From: an uncultured Flavobacteriales bacterium
Lineage (GTDB): Bacteria > Bacteroidota > Bacteroidia > Flavobacteriales_D > CAJJDF01
Assembly: GCA_905182785.1 (NCBI GenBank)
Contig: CAJJDF010000016.1
Span: 62,001-126,000 of the forward strand
DNA: 64,000 nt
Direction: 5' to 3'
The translations under genes were made by a program, and so were the position numbers. Each line of letters opens with the position of its first letter. Within the stretch, counting starts at the first letter, position 1. Shown here piece after piece: positions 47,669-56,222 of this stretch. A model generated the notes under the pieces. It was not told where the DNA came from and ran no database searches. It worked only from the letters and a program-made list of their open reading frames with translations.

Positions 47669-48487
47669 CTAAATTTTCTCAATAATTCCTTCAAACATAA
47701 TAGTTAGTACAATTTCAGCTTTACCGGCAATAGCAATTATTTCTTCAATGCTTACAGGTTGTAAATTGGTATAATCGCATTCGTCTGTAAGCACAGAAAT
47801 CGCCATAACAGGTAATCCCATATGATTGGCAGCAATTACTTCGGGAGTTGTACTCATTCCCACTGCATCTGCTCCAATACTATCTAAATAACGATATTCT
47901 GCTGCAGTTTCAAGCATTGGTCCTTGTACTGATACGTAAGTTCCTTCTCTCAAAATAATGCTATTTTCTTTGGCAACAGAACCTGCAATTTTTCTCAGTT
48001 GGGATGAATAAGGTTCGCTCATGTCTGGGAATCTAGTTCCCAATTCTTTCATATTTCTTCCTATCAATGCATTGGATTGTAAATTGATGTGGTCGTTTAT
48101 CACCATCAATTCTCCTTTTTTAAATTCTGTATTTATTGCTCCTGCAGCATTAGAAATCAATAGGTTTTTTATTCCCAACAGTTTCAAAACTCTTATTGGA
48201 AACACAATTTCATTCATGTTGTATCCTTCATAAAAATGGAAACGACCTTGCATAGCGATTACTTGTTTTCCACCTAGCTTTCCATAAATTAATTTTCCAG
48301 AATGAAACTCAACTGTAGATAAAGTGAAATTTGGTATGTCGGAATAAGATAATTCTATTTCTATGTCAATTTTAGTCACCAAGTTACCCAGCCCTGTTCC
48401 CAAAACGATTCCTACTTCTGCATTTGCAAACCCTTTGTTGGTTAAAAATGCAACCGTATCTTTTATGTCGTCCAATTCTGTGTTCAT
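47669..48487 (-). CDS. Purine nucleoside phosphorylase
   Basis: The likely start at 48487 gives a 272-residue protein, MNTELDDIKDTVAFLTNKGFANAEVGIVLGTGLGNL, the standard length of trimeric PNP I. The track start at 48577 would begin within a palindromic repeat and adds 30 unlike residues, so it is rejected. The phosphate-site GTGLG, LISNAAGAINTEFKKGELMVINDHINLQ, and the base-binding VGMSTTPEVIAANHMGL are present. It splits guanosine or inosine to the base and ribose-1-phosphate for purine salvage. Confidence 0.92.
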   Translation of the reverse strand: MNTELDDIKDTVAFLTNKGFANAEVGIVLGTGLGNLVTKIDIEIELSYSDIPNFTLSTVEFHSGKLIYGKLGGKQVIAMQGRFHFYEGYNMNEIVFPIRVLKLLGIKNLLISNAAGAINTEFKKGELMVINDHINLQSNALIGRNMKELGTRFPDMSEPYSSQLRKIAGSVAKENSIILREGTYVSVQGPMLETAAEYRYLDSIGADAVGMSTTPEVIAANHMGLPVMAISVLTDECDYTNLQPVSIEEIIAIAGKAEIVLTIMFEGIIEKI

Positions 48488-48514
48488 TCTGTTTTGTTTA
48501 ATTCTTGTTTTTTT

Positions 48515-48585
48515 TGTCCCCTTGAGCGGAGTCGAAAGGTTTTCATTATGCTCTGAAAAGATTTCGACTCCGCTCAATCTGACAT
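48515..48585. repeat. REP-like palindromic repeat (TTGAGCGGAGTCGAAA)
   Basis: TTGAGCGGAGTCGAAA (48522-48537) and its perfect 16-base reverse complement TTTCGACTCCGCTCAA (48562-48577) flank 24 bases. It is far richer in G+C than its surroundings and lies between purine nucleoside phosphorylase and aroE. The core TCGACTCCGCTCA with TGACA flanking is a known type of dispersed intergenic repeat in Bacteroidota genomes. No second copy is present in this window. Confidence 0.75.
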
Positions 48586-48613
48586 GTAAATAGCTGTCAA
48601 AAATTACAGCCGA

Positions 48614-49354
48614 TTATCGGCTCCAAATTTTATAGGCTTCATTCGCCTGATGCTGCAACATGGATAATCCATTCAATATTTCTGTTCCTTCTTGTTTACC
48701 TTTTGTCAAAAATTGAGTTCTTTCAGGATTATAAATCAAATCTATAAGCGTGTGAGAATCGTTCAATAGTTTATATGGAATGTCAGGAAAAGTAGCCTCG
48801 TTTGGGCTCATTCCCAAAGGCGTAGTATTAATAATGAGCTTATGAAACTTCATTACATAGTCATTAATGTCTTTGTAATTAATTTCGTTTTCATTTGGAT
48901 TTCTAGACACAAATAATGTTGTAATACCTAAGTTTTTAAGAACATAACCTACCGCTTTGGAAGCTCCTCCAGTTCCCAAAATTAAGGCTCTTTCGTGGGT
49001 GTTTTTAAGAAATGGTTTTATAGATAATCCAAATCCTTTGGCATCTGTGTTGTATCCTTTAAGAATCGTTTTTCCATTCCCTTTTGTAATTTTAATCGTG
49101 TTCACTGCTCCAATTTCTTTGGCTGTTTCGTCCAATTCATCCAAAAAAGGAATAATAGATTCTTTGTAAGGAATAGTCACATTTAACCCCACTAAATAAG
49201 GGTTGTTTCTAATTAATTCTGGAAATTCTTCAATCGTTTCTAGCTCAAATAAATCATAAGAATGATTGGCTAAGTTTTCTTCTTTAAATTTGTTTTCAAA
49301 ATAAGATTTAGAAAATGAATGAGAAAGAGTTTTACCTATAAGTCCTAGTTTCAT
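48614..49354 (-). CDS. aroE: Shikimate dehydrogenase
   Basis: This 246-residue protein begins MKLGLIGKTLSHSFSKSYFENKF (the SHSFSK substrate motif) and has LNVTIPYKESIIPFLD with the catalytic lysine of TIPYK, YNTDAKGF with the catalytic Asp, and the NADP-binding ALILGTGGASKAVGYVL. It reduces 3-dehydroshikimate to shikimate in aromatic amino acid synthesis. It is the third gene of a minus-strand operon with mutA and DUF368. Confidence 0.95.
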   Translation of the reverse strand: MKLGLIGKTLSHSFSKSYFENKFKEENLANHSYDLFELETIEEFPELIRNNPYLVGLNVTIPYKESIIPFLDELDETAKEIGAVNTIKITKGNGKTILKGYNTDAKGFGLSIKPFLKNTHERALILGTGGASKAVGYVLKNLGITTLFVSRNPNENEINYKDINDYVMKFHKLIINTTPLGMSPNEATFPDIPYKLLNDSHTLIDLIYNPERTQFLTKGKQEGTEILNGLSMLQHQANEAYKIWSR

Positions 49355-49358
49355 TGGT

Positions 49359-50339
49359 TTAATGAGATTTGTTTTTAGAGAAATAATCCATTCCCAAGAC
49401 TAATAATAAACCTACGAAAAAGAAAACAATTACACCAACCAAAAAAGCTGGTTCTCCCCAGTTTTCACTATATCCCGAAGGAGAAGTAGAGTATTCGGTA
49501 ATCACTTTGTCAAATTCCAAAGAGCTTAATTCATTAAAATTTACTATTTCATCATTTTCAAGCATCACTTTCTCAGGAACCCTCCAAGGCCATAATTTGT
49601 TTAATGCACCAATCATAAATCCTGTAAGGATTGCAAATGTAGTGTTCTTGTGTTTTTTAAGAGACCAAGTTAAGAACCTTGCCATGGTTACTAATCCTAC
49701 AATCATTCCTAGTCCAAAAACTATCATTGTTATGAGTGCCCCAGATTCGTGATTTTCTATTAATCCAGTTTTAAGTGTATCGTGTAAAATATAAGAATAC
49801 ATTCCCATAATTAGCAAAATAAAACTCCCCGATATTCCAGGTAAAATTAATGCTGAAACAGCAATTGCTCCACAAAGAAATACAAACCAAAGGCTTTCGT
49901 TTACTTGTCCAATTGGAATTTGAGTGATACCAAAAGCGATAATTCCTCCAAGGATTAAAGCGCCAATTGTTTTGCTATCCCATTTAGATATTTGTTTCCC
50001 AATGTAGATGATTGAGGCAATGATTAACCCAAAGAAAAACGCCCAAACTACAGGCGGATAAAGGTGAATTAATTTTTCTATCACAACTACACCAATTCCA
50101 ATACCTACAATCATTCCACCTAAAAGTGAAATTATGAAAGTTCCATTTATTTCATTCCAAACTGCTTTGATTCCATCTTGTTTCCAAGTTTTGAGCAAGC
50201 TTGGTTTAAAGGCTTTTATTGTTTCCAGTAATTTCTCGTAAATACCAGTGATAAAAGCAATTGTTCCGCCAGAAACACCTGGGACAGTTTCTGCCATTCC
50301 CATAGCCATTCCTTTTAAAGCGATTAGTAAGTTTTTCAT
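49359..50339 (-). CDS. DUF368 membrane protein
   Basis: This 326-residue membrane protein has about eight helices and the DUF368 hallmarks KGMAMGMAETVPGVSGGTIAFITGIYE near the start and VSALILPGISGSFILLIMGMY in the middle, an internal duplication of the PGxSGG motif. DUF368 proteins are inner-membrane transporters; some are reported to handle undecaprenyl phosphate or related carriers. It is four bases upstream of aroE and follows the mutase gene, in a frequent Bacteroidota arrangement. Confidence 0.88.
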   Translation of the reverse strand: MKNLLIALKGMAMGMAETVPGVSGGTIAFITGIYEKLLETIKAFKPSLLKTWKQDGIKAVWNEINGTFIISLLGGMIVGIGIGVVVIEKLIHLYPPVVWAFFFGLIIASIIYIGKQISKWDSKTIGALILGGIIAFGITQIPIGQVNESLWFVFLCGAIAVSALILPGISGSFILLIMGMYSYILHDTLKTGLIENHESGALITMIVFGLGMIVGLVTMARFLTWSLKKHKNTTFAILTGFMIGALNKLWPWRVPEKVMLENDEIVNFNELSSLEFDKVITEYSTSPSGYSENWGEPAFLVGVIVFFFVGLLLVLGMDYFSKNKSH

Positions 50340-50346
50340 TTATTCT

Positions 50347-51717
50347 TTATTTAATATGCAGAAAAGACAAGGTTTTATTATCTACCATTTTTTGTTCTGT
50401 TTCTCTTTTCATTGAAACGACTCTGTCGTCTGTTTCATATTTATTTACCCCTACAAGAGTTGTTTTTCCTTGGTTGTACAATTTCATTAGTTTCTCTCCC
50501 GATTCAAATACTTTTTCTTGAATGTAATTGGATTCTAATCCATCTATATACCCTCCCTTTTTCTCAATTTCTTGAAAAACGGACCAGCTTTTTTCTGCTA
50601 ATTCTTCGGTTAGGTTTTCAATAAAATAAGAACCATTTGCAGGATCTACTACTTTATCAAAATATGATTCTTCTTTTAATATTAATTGTACGTTTGCTGC
50701 AATCCTTTCCGAATACGTTTCTTTCTTGTCAGAGACAGTATCAAATGTTGAGATTGTGAGCATATCACATCCTCCCAAGATTGCACTCATTGCTTGCGAA
50801 GTGGCACGCAACATGTTGTTTTTGGATTGTTTGTCACTCCAAAATAAAGTAGAAGTAGAGGTATTGACTGTTGTAGTTGTTTCGGTTCCATCAAAAGCTA
50901 TTAATACCTTTGCCCACAACATTCTGAAAGTTCTTAGTTTAGCGATCTCAAGAAAATAATTGTTTCCAATTGCAATTTCAAATTGCATTTTCTTTGACAA
51001 TTCATCCACCTCAAAATGTGGAGTCAGCAAATTTAAGTACTCTGTTCCTTGTGCTAAGGCTATTCCAATTTGTTGAGAAACTGTTGCTCCTGATTTTTGA
51101 AAATAAGAATTACTAGCGCAAATTGTTTTTATGTCTGCCTCTTTTGCAGCTTCACAGGTGTTTATTAAATCGCTTTTGATCTGCTCTTTGGAAGTTAGCC
51201 AAGTTCCTTTTCTAGCATAGTTTCCAAGGTAGTCAAACGAAATACTTCCTTCAATGTCTATAAAAGTAATGGACCTGTCTAAGCATAATTTTTTAAGATC
51301 AGTTATTAACTGAACTGGATTGCGAACAATGAAATGAACCGCAATGATTTCTATCATTATGTCTTTCAATAAGAGTTCCAAATTAATGTGATCTCCTCTA
51401 AAAGTGATAGAATTAACACCTTCAGCTAATGCTTTTACAGCTTGCTTGTTTGCTTCTTTTTCGGTTGTTATTTTAATAAATCTATTAATATTCCATTCGT
51501 TAGTTTTAGTATTCGGCTTGGATTTCATTTCTGTTTCCGAATCAGAATAATTTTTGGAATTCTCCTTATTTACACAGGGAACCAAAGAAATATTATCTAG
51601 ATTGGTCCATTCCAATTCTGAAATGGATTTACCTTTTAAATCTTTACTAATTTTTTCTTCCCATTGTTTCAATGAAACGCTAGAAAATTCTTCGAAAGTG
51701 GCCTCTTTTTTACTCAT
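50347..51717 (-). CDS. mutA: Methylmalonyl-CoA mutase small (beta) subunit
   Basis: This 456-residue protein has the MM_CoA_mutase TIM-barrel, seen in MLRATSQAMSAILGGCDMLTISTFD and VVDPANGSYFIENLTEELAEKSWSVF. It lacks the C-terminal B12-binding DxHxxG region, as expected for the non-catalytic small subunit. With the large subunit it would interconvert methylmalonyl-CoA and succinyl-CoA in propionate metabolism. The large subunit is not adjacent, which is unusual because mutA and mutB are commonly neighbours. It leads the mutA-DUF368-aroE operon. TATTTTTG lies a few bases before the ATG. Confidence 0.88.
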   Translation of the reverse strand: MSKKEATFEEFSSVSLKQWEEKISKDLKGKSISELEWTNLDNISLVPCVNKENSKNYSDSETEMKSKPNTKTNEWNINRFIKITTEKEANKQAVKALAEGVNSITFRGDHINLELLLKDIMIEIIAVHFIVRNPVQLITDLKKLCLDRSITFIDIEGSISFDYLGNYARKGTWLTSKEQIKSDLINTCEAAKEADIKTICASNSYFQKSGATVSQQIGIALAQGTEYLNLLTPHFEVDELSKKMQFEIAIGNNYFLEIAKLRTFRMLWAKVLIAFDGTETTTTVNTSTSTLFWSDKQSKNNMLRATSQAMSAILGGCDMLTISTFDTVSDKKETYSERIAANVQLILKEESYFDKVVDPANGSYFIENLTEELAEKSWSVFQEIEKKGGYIDGLESNYIQEKVFESGEKLMKLYNQGKTTLVGVNKYETDDRVVSMKRETEQKMVDNKTLSFLHIK

Positions 51718-51840
51718 GTTTCAAAAATAGGGATTATTATTCAATTCACTACTTAAATTTATTTAGATTTTGAGCTAATTTTTCTTTCAATTAGCCATTA
51801 ATTACTTACTTTGTAATTCCAATCAATTGGAGCAAAGAAG

Positions 51841-52299
51841 ATGGCAAAATTCCAAAATAAAATATCAATAAAGAACAAAAAGGCATATTTCGATTATGAA
51901 ATATTGGATGAGTATGTTGCAGGAATTCAATTATTGGGTACCGAAGTAAAATCAGTAAGAGAAAGTAAAGCTAGTATAAAAGAAGCTTATTGTTATTTTG
52001 ATGAAGGAGAGATTTTCATAAAAGGAATGAGTATTTCTGAATATTCTCATGGAGGGTATATCAATCACTCAACCTACCGACTACGAAAATTATTATTGAA
52101 CCGAAGAGAGATTAGTAAGATTGAGAAAAAATTGAAAGACAAAGGAATTTCATTACTTCCACTTTTGTTATTTATTAATGAAAAAGGCCTTATTAAGCTT
52201 AAAATTGGACTTGGAAAAGGTAAGAAACTCTTCGATAAAAGGGAGTCATTGAAGAAGCAAGATGTTAAAAAAGACATTGCTAGAATTTTAAAAAAATAG
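51841..52299 (+). CDS. smpB: SsrA-binding protein SmpB
   Basis: This 152-residue basic protein has the SmpB beta-barrel (NKISIKNKKAYFDYEILDEYVAGIQLLGTEVKSVRESKASIKEAYC) and a lysine-rich C-terminal tail (GKGKKLFDKRESLKKQDVKKDIARILKK) that enters the mRNA channel. It delivers tmRNA to stalled ribosomes. No ssrA gene was seen in the window. It starts a two-gene + strand unit with an alpha/beta hydrolase six bases downstream. Confidence 0.95.
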   Translation: MAKFQNKISIKNKKAYFDYEILDEYVAGIQLLGTEVKSVRESKASIKEAYCYFDEGEIFIKGMSISEYSHGGYINHSTYRLRKLLLNRREISKIEKKLKDKGISLLPLLLFINEKGLIKLKIGLGKGKKLFDKRESLKKQDVKKDIARILKK

Positions 52300-52305
52300 A
52301 ATTTA

Positions 52306-52974
52306 ATGAAAAATTATTCCTTGTATTTAGTTCCCGGTTTCTTAACTGATAAAACTATTTATAAGAATTTTTTATTGGATGAAAGATTGGATTGCAAAGT
52401 ATTAGAATTTATTTCTCCAGCTGATAAAGATGAGTCTATTGAAGATTATGCCAAACGAATGGCAGAAAAAATTGATACGAGTAAAAATTTAGCTTTACTT
52501 GGAACCTCTTTTGGAGGGATTCTATCTATAGAAATAGCAAAACACATTAAAGTAGAGAAAATAATCTTTATTTCTTCGGCAAAAAATAGGAGCGAACTGA
52601 ATCCTCTGATGAAAATTAAAAATAGCTCTAAACTATTGGATTTTATTCCAGATTCGTTTGTTAAAAAAACTATTGAAGCCAGTTATGACCTTGGCAGTAA
52701 AATAGTTCCTGACCTTAAAGAAATTAAAAACGAAGAGATAGGCGAAATGATTCATAACATTGATGGAACGCTAGAAAAATGGATCATTAAAAAAATAAAT
52801 ACTTGGAAAGGTGAAAATGAAGTAGAAGACTTTCTTCATTTACATGGAGATAAAGACCCTGTTTTTCCTATTAAGAACATTAAGAATTTTGAAAAAATAG
52901 AAGGTGGTAATCACAACATGATTCTTACAAAATCAAAATTTATACGGGATAGAGTTTTGGAGTTTTTGGGTTAA
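52306..52974 (+). CDS. Alpha/beta hydrolase
   Basis: This 222-residue protein has the nucleophile elbow LLGTSFGGILS, a late Asp in HGDKDPVFPIK and a His in EGGNHNMILTK, the three residues of a serine hydrolase triad. No signal peptide is present, so it is cytosolic. Substrate unknown. It follows smpB by six bases and overlaps the convergent TIGR04282 gene by four bases at the 3' ends. Confidence 0.75.
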   Translation: MKNYSLYLVPGFLTDKTIYKNFLLDERLDCKVLEFISPADKDESIEDYAKRMAEKIDTSKNLALLGTSFGGILSIEIAKHIKVEKIIFISSAKNRSELNPLMKIKNSSKLLDFIPDSFVKKTIEASYDLGSKIVPDLKEIKNEEIGEMIHNIDGTLEKWIIKKINTWKGENEVEDFLHLHGDKDPVFPIKNIKNFEKIEGGNHNMILTKSKFIRDRVLEFLG

Positions 52975-53570
52975 GAAATAAACTTCCTTAATTCCCCCAA
53001 ATCCTCTTCGCAATCTACATCAGATAAAGTTGCTAGTTCACCAAAACTTAAATCGGCATTTTCGACATCACGAATTGCTTCGTATAAAACAGTCTTTGTA
53101 CTCCAAGTTTTATTATCAAATACTTTGGTAAAAGTAGTGGTAGTTCCAATTAGGTAATAACCGCCATCCTCAGCTGGTCCAAATACAAAATCATTGGAAT
53201 CAAGAATTTTAAACCCCTTTTCTAGCTCTGATTTAGTCAATTGGTAACAATCACTCCCAATCATCATTACTTTGTCGTAGCTCATATCTGTCGCTTTTAC
53301 AAAAGCATTTCTCATTCTTTCGCCCAAGTCATTTCCTTCTTGTAGCCCCTTGGTGTAAATAGAATCTTCAAAATAGTCATTATCTCCAAGGTAATCAGAA
53401 AACAACACCCATTTATCACATTCCAATTCTTGTGTAATAAAGGCTGTATGCTTTATTAATTCTTTGAAAACGACAAGCGCATTTTCTTTTCCAACAGTGG
53501 CTGCTAGTCTAGACTTTCCTTTTCCTAACTCTGGGTTTTTGGTAAGGATTATGATTAGATTTTTTGACAT
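52971..53570 (-). CDS. TIGR04282 family glycosyltransferase-like protein (DUF2064)
   Basis: This 199-residue protein begins MSKNLIIILTKNPELGKGKSRLAATVGKENAL, with the nucleotide-sugar-transferase-like KNPELGKGKTRLA motif, MMIGSDCYQLT and FGPAEDGGYYLIG. It belongs to the DUF2064 / TIGR04282 family, which is sometimes labelled arsenosugar biosynthesis glycosyltransferase because of its context in other species; no arsenic gene is visible here. Its start abuts the rhodanese gene's stop, so the two are coupled. It is convergent with the hydrolase gene. Confidence 0.85.
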   Translation of the reverse strand: MSKNLIIILTKNPELGKGKSRLAATVGKENALVVFKELIKHTAFITQELECDKWVLFSDYLGDNDYFEDSIYTKGLQEGNDLGERMRNAFVKATDMSYDKVMMIGSDCYQLTKSELEKGFKILDSNDFVFGPAEDGGYYLIGTTTTFTKVFDNKTWSTKTVLYEAIRDVENADLSFGELATLSDVDCEEDLGELRKFIS

Positions 53571-54089
53571 TTATTTAGTTTCTCCTCTTAATTCTAGTTT
53601 TAGCCATTTCCCCCATTTTTTGTTGTAGGGATGAACAATTTCTATTTCGCCAGAACTGTTGTAAATTTTATTTCCATTATTAGCCCAGTCAAATAATCCT
53701 CCATACAGATTAAAAACACTGGTATACCCCATTTCTCTTAATTGTTTTCCAATTTTACCACTTCTATAACCCACAGAACAATAGACTACAACTGTTGCGT
53801 TTTTATCTACTTTTTTTACACTCTTTTCATCAAAATTATCATATCCAATGTGAATTGAATTTTTTATGTGACTCATTTTATATTCCTTTATTTCTCTGGC
53901 ATCTAAAAAAACTATTTTTTTAGATTTTTTTTGTAATTTAACCACTTGACTAGATTTTATAATAGGCACAGTTTTATCTGCCATATTTTTCGCCATTTTA
54001 TCAAATCCTTTGGGATTTTGAGCTAAAGAAGAAAAAGAGAGTGAAATAAAGAGAAATAGGTACCCTAATTTTATTAAATGCGATTTCAT
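53571..54089 (-). CDS. Exported rhodanese-like protein
   Basis: This 172-residue protein has a signal peptide (LIKLGYLFLFISLSFSSLAQ). A single rhodanese domain follows with FLDAREIKEYKMSHIKNSIHIGY, the active-site loop VVYCSVGYRSGKIG (catalytic Cys) and VFNLYGGLFDWANNG. It probably handles sulfur or another thiol-linked group in the periplasm. It lies directly upstream of the TIGR04282 gene, a pairing often seen in the phylum. Its promoter would overlap that of the divergent gene at 54174. Confidence 0.85.
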   Translation of the reverse strand: MKSHLIKLGYLFLFISLSFSSLAQNPKGFDKMAKNMADKTVPIIKSSQVVKLQKKSKKIVFLDAREIKEYKMSHIKNSIHIGYDNFDEKSVKKVDKNATVVVYCSVGYRSGKIGKQLREMGYTSVFNLYGGLFDWANNGNKIYNSSGEIEIVHPYNKKWGKWLKLELRGETK

Positions 54090-54115
54090 AATTAAGACTA
54101 ATTAATTGTTAATGT

Positions 54116-54147
54116 TTTGTCAGTACTATAAAGTTATCTTAAATTTG
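54116..54147 (+). promoter_or_regulatory. Promoter of the coiled-coil protein gene
   Basis: TTTG (54116-54119) is followed after 20 bases by TAAATTTG (54140-54147), one base from the ideal spacing. The ATG at 54174 is 26 bases downstream. Confidence 0.6.
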
Positions 54148-54151
54148 AATT

Positions 54152-54159
54152 CAAATATA
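54152..54159 (-). promoter_or_regulatory. Possible -7 element of the rhodanese gene
   Basis: Read on the minus strand, TATATTTG fits TAnnTTTG. It lies face to face with the + strand -7 element, the two sharing a 14-bp palindrome (ATTTGAATTCAAAT). No TTTG at the expected -33 position is visible. Confidence 0.35.
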
Positions 54160-54173
54160 AACTAAAAATAAAT

Positions 54174-54911
54174 ATGAAATTTTTTAAAAAAATCTTACTC
54201 GTGTCAATGGTATTTAGTTTGAATACCAATTACGCAATTAATAACGCAAACACTATTGAAACATTACATGCTCATGATGTGAAATTTTCTGTTTTTGTTA
54301 AAAATGGAGAACAATTATTGAATGGAGCTACTGCAAAGGTATTAATCAATAATGTAGAAGTTGCAGCAGGCACTAGCAATGAAGTTGGAAATGTAGATTT
54401 ATTAGTTAAATCATATAAGCACGAAAAAGCGACAATTATTGTAAGTTATGACAGGCAAACAAAGACAATTAATAATTTGACTTTAGTAAACGGTAAGTTT
54501 TACTATGCTGATTTTGCAGTAGTAGATGTAATTGACCTTGAAAAATTTTCTAAAGAGAAGACCGCAACAGCTGGAGAAGTAAAAATTTCACAATCAAAAA
54601 CTGAAAAAGCAAAATTAGAGGGTGATAGTCAATTTAATAAAGCTAATAAGCTTAAAAAAAGTGAAGTAAAATATAAGAAGAAATTAAGCAAGATTAATAA
54701 ATCTCAAAGAAAGATTGATAAAGTTAATGTTAAATTAGACAAGTCTCAAAAGATGCTTGATGCTAAAGAAGAGAATATATCTGAAGATGCTGAATTTTTG
54801 AAAGTAAAGGATAGGCAACTAAGAATTGACAAGCAAAGAAATAAATATAATATGAGACAATTAAAATTGGATAAGAAACTTAAAAAGTTAAATAAAATGT
54901 ACAACAAGTAG
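54174..54911 (+). CDS. Secreted basic coiled-coil protein, unknown
   Basis: This 245-residue protein has a signal peptide (ILLVSMVFSLNTNYA), a beta-rich N-terminal half (about 30-125; FVKNGEQLLNGATAKVLINNVEVAAGTSN, possibly a carboxypeptidase-regulatory-like fold) and a long, strongly basic helix rich in Lys and Gln (about 135-245; KLKKSEVKYKKKLSKINKSQRKIDK) that should form a coiled coil. I recognise no named family. The basic coil might bind lipopolysaccharide, DNA or peptidoglycan; that is a guess. It is monocistronic with its own promoter and terminator. Confidence 0.65.
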   Translation: MKFFKKILLVSMVFSLNTNYAINNANTIETLHAHDVKFSVFVKNGEQLLNGATAKVLINNVEVAAGTSNEVGNVDLLVKSYKHEKATIIVSYDRQTKTINNLTLVNGKFYYADFAVVDVIDLEKFSKEKTATAGEVKISQSKTEKAKLEGDSQFNKANKLKKSEVKYKKKLSKINKSQRKIDKVNVKLDKSQKMLDAKEENISEDAEFLKVKDRQLRIDKQRNKYNMRQLKLDKKLKKLNKMYNK

Positions 54912-54949
54912 AATAGTTGTTTATTCAATACATTTTAGCTTAAATTATT

Positions 54950-54981
54950 AAAAAATCTCCTTTATTCAGGGAGTTTTTTTT
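54950..54981 (+). terminator. Terminator after the coiled-coil protein gene
   Basis: AAAAAATCTCC / GGAGTTTTTTTT forms a stem with a T-T mismatch and a 9-base loop, followed by a T-run. Confidence 0.7.
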
Positions 54982-55010
54982 GTATCATTACAATCAAATT
55001 TGAAATAACA

Positions 55011-56027
55011 ATGAAGAATAATTCTACTAAGTATTTAATCCTTGCAGTTATAGTTTTAGCCGCAATATCTTATTTTGTTATGTTGCAAGATAATAAGCAG
55101 GGTGGATCCAAACCAATGAGTGATTTTGCTATTGAAAATACAGATGCAATTGATAAGATTATTATTACAGAATCTAACCGAAACAAAGCCGAATTGGAAT
55201 TGAAAAATGGGGAATGGATGTTGAATAATGAATTTAAAGCAAGACTAGTAAATGTGGAGCTTTTACTCAAAACTTTTAGAAATATAAAAGTTCAGACTTC
55301 CGTATCAAATGACATGAAGAAAACGGTAGTGGCGAACATGGCATCTAGGTATAAGAAAGTAGAGATTTTTGAAAATGGGAAGCTTTCTAAAACCTATTTT
55401 GTGGGTTCTGCAACCAAAGATCATTATGGGACTTATATGTTGCTAGAAAAGAACGGGAGAAAATCTTCTGAGCCATATGTAATGCATATTCCTGGGTTTA
55501 ATGGATTTCTTGAAAGTAGATTTTATACCAATGAAAATGACTGGAAATACTCAGGAGTTTTTGTTTACGAACCTTTAGCTATTAAATCTATAAAAGTAGA
55601 ACATGGAGAAATGCCAGAAGAGTCGTTTCTAATAACTCAAGAAGATAAGATAGTTTCTTTGGCTAGTATTAATGGAATAAAAATAGAGAAATTAAATAAC
55701 TCATTAGTAGAGAATTATGTTTTGATCTATGAAAAAATATTCTTCAATAAAATTGCAGATTTTTCTTCTGAAAAAGTAGATTCTATAAAAGCAATTACTC
55801 CTTTATATAAAATAGAAGTTGTGGATTCTAATGGGGATTTTAAAAAGGTAAATTTCTTACGTAAAAAGAAAGATTTTGTAGAAATTGACGAAGTAACAGG
55901 TGAAGAAATTATGTATGATGAAAATTACTTATTGGGATACTATCCAAAATCCAAGGAAATATTTGTTTTTCAGTTTTTTAACTTAGGAAATATCTTTGCT
56001 AAAAAATCTTATTTCACTTCAAATTAA
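55011..56027 (+). CDS. DUF4340 domain protein
   Basis: This 338-residue protein has an N-terminal membrane helix (YLILAVIVLAAISYFVML) followed by the DUF4340 domain. This begins IDKIIITESNRNKAELELKNGEWMLNNEFKARLVNVELLLKTF and includes MASRYKKVEIFENGKLSKTYFVGSATKDHYGTYM. DUF4340 proteins are extracytoplasmic and are often encoded with ABC-2/gliding-like exporters, but here none is nearby. The function is unknown. The DUF5522 gene follows by six bases. Confidence 0.78.
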   Translation: MKNNSTKYLILAVIVLAAISYFVMLQDNKQGGSKPMSDFAIENTDAIDKIIITESNRNKAELELKNGEWMLNNEFKARLVNVELLLKTFRNIKVQTSVSNDMKKTVVANMASRYKKVEIFENGKLSKTYFVGSATKDHYGTYMLLEKNGRKSSEPYVMHIPGFNGFLESRFYTNENDWKYSGVFVYEPLAIKSIKVEHGEMPEESFLITQEDKIVSLASINGIKIEKLNNSLVENYVLIYEKIFFNKIADFSSEKVDSIKAITPLYKIEVVDSNGDFKKVNFLRKKKDFVEIDEVTGEEIMYDENYLLGYYPKSKEIFVFQFFNLGNIFAKKSYFTSN

Positions 56028-56033
56028 GTTACC

Positions 56034-56222
56034 ATGAGTGATGATATGAGTGGTTTCTCTAAACGGGACAAGTTGGATAAAGATGAATTTTATTATTCCC
56101 CAGAGGGTTATATAATTTTTACAGAAAAGTACTTATCAAAAAGAGGGTATTGCTGTAAGAATGGCTGTAAACATTGTCCTTATGGATTTGATAAAAAAGC
56201 AGGAAGGATAATAAAAAAGTAG
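56034..56222 (+). CDS. DUF5522 domain protein
   Basis: This 62-residue protein has the compact cysteine pattern GYCCKNGCKHCPYGF, which is the core of DUF5522, with EFYYSPEGYIIFTEKYLSKRG before it. Four cysteines in a short stretch suggest a metal site, probably zinc or iron-sulfur. It is widespread in Bacteroidota, and the role is unknown. It is co-transcribed with DUF4340 and abuts the convergent muramidase gene. Confidence 0.82.
   Translation: MSDDMSGFSKRDKLDKDEFYYSPEGYIIFTEKYLSKRGYCCKNGCKHCPYGFDKKAGRIIKK

Noticed and set aside
48488-48577. Extended N-terminus of the purine nucleoside phosphorylase ORF
   Set aside because: The extension is encoded by a palindromic repeat and does not resemble the family; the ATG at 48487 gives the standard length.
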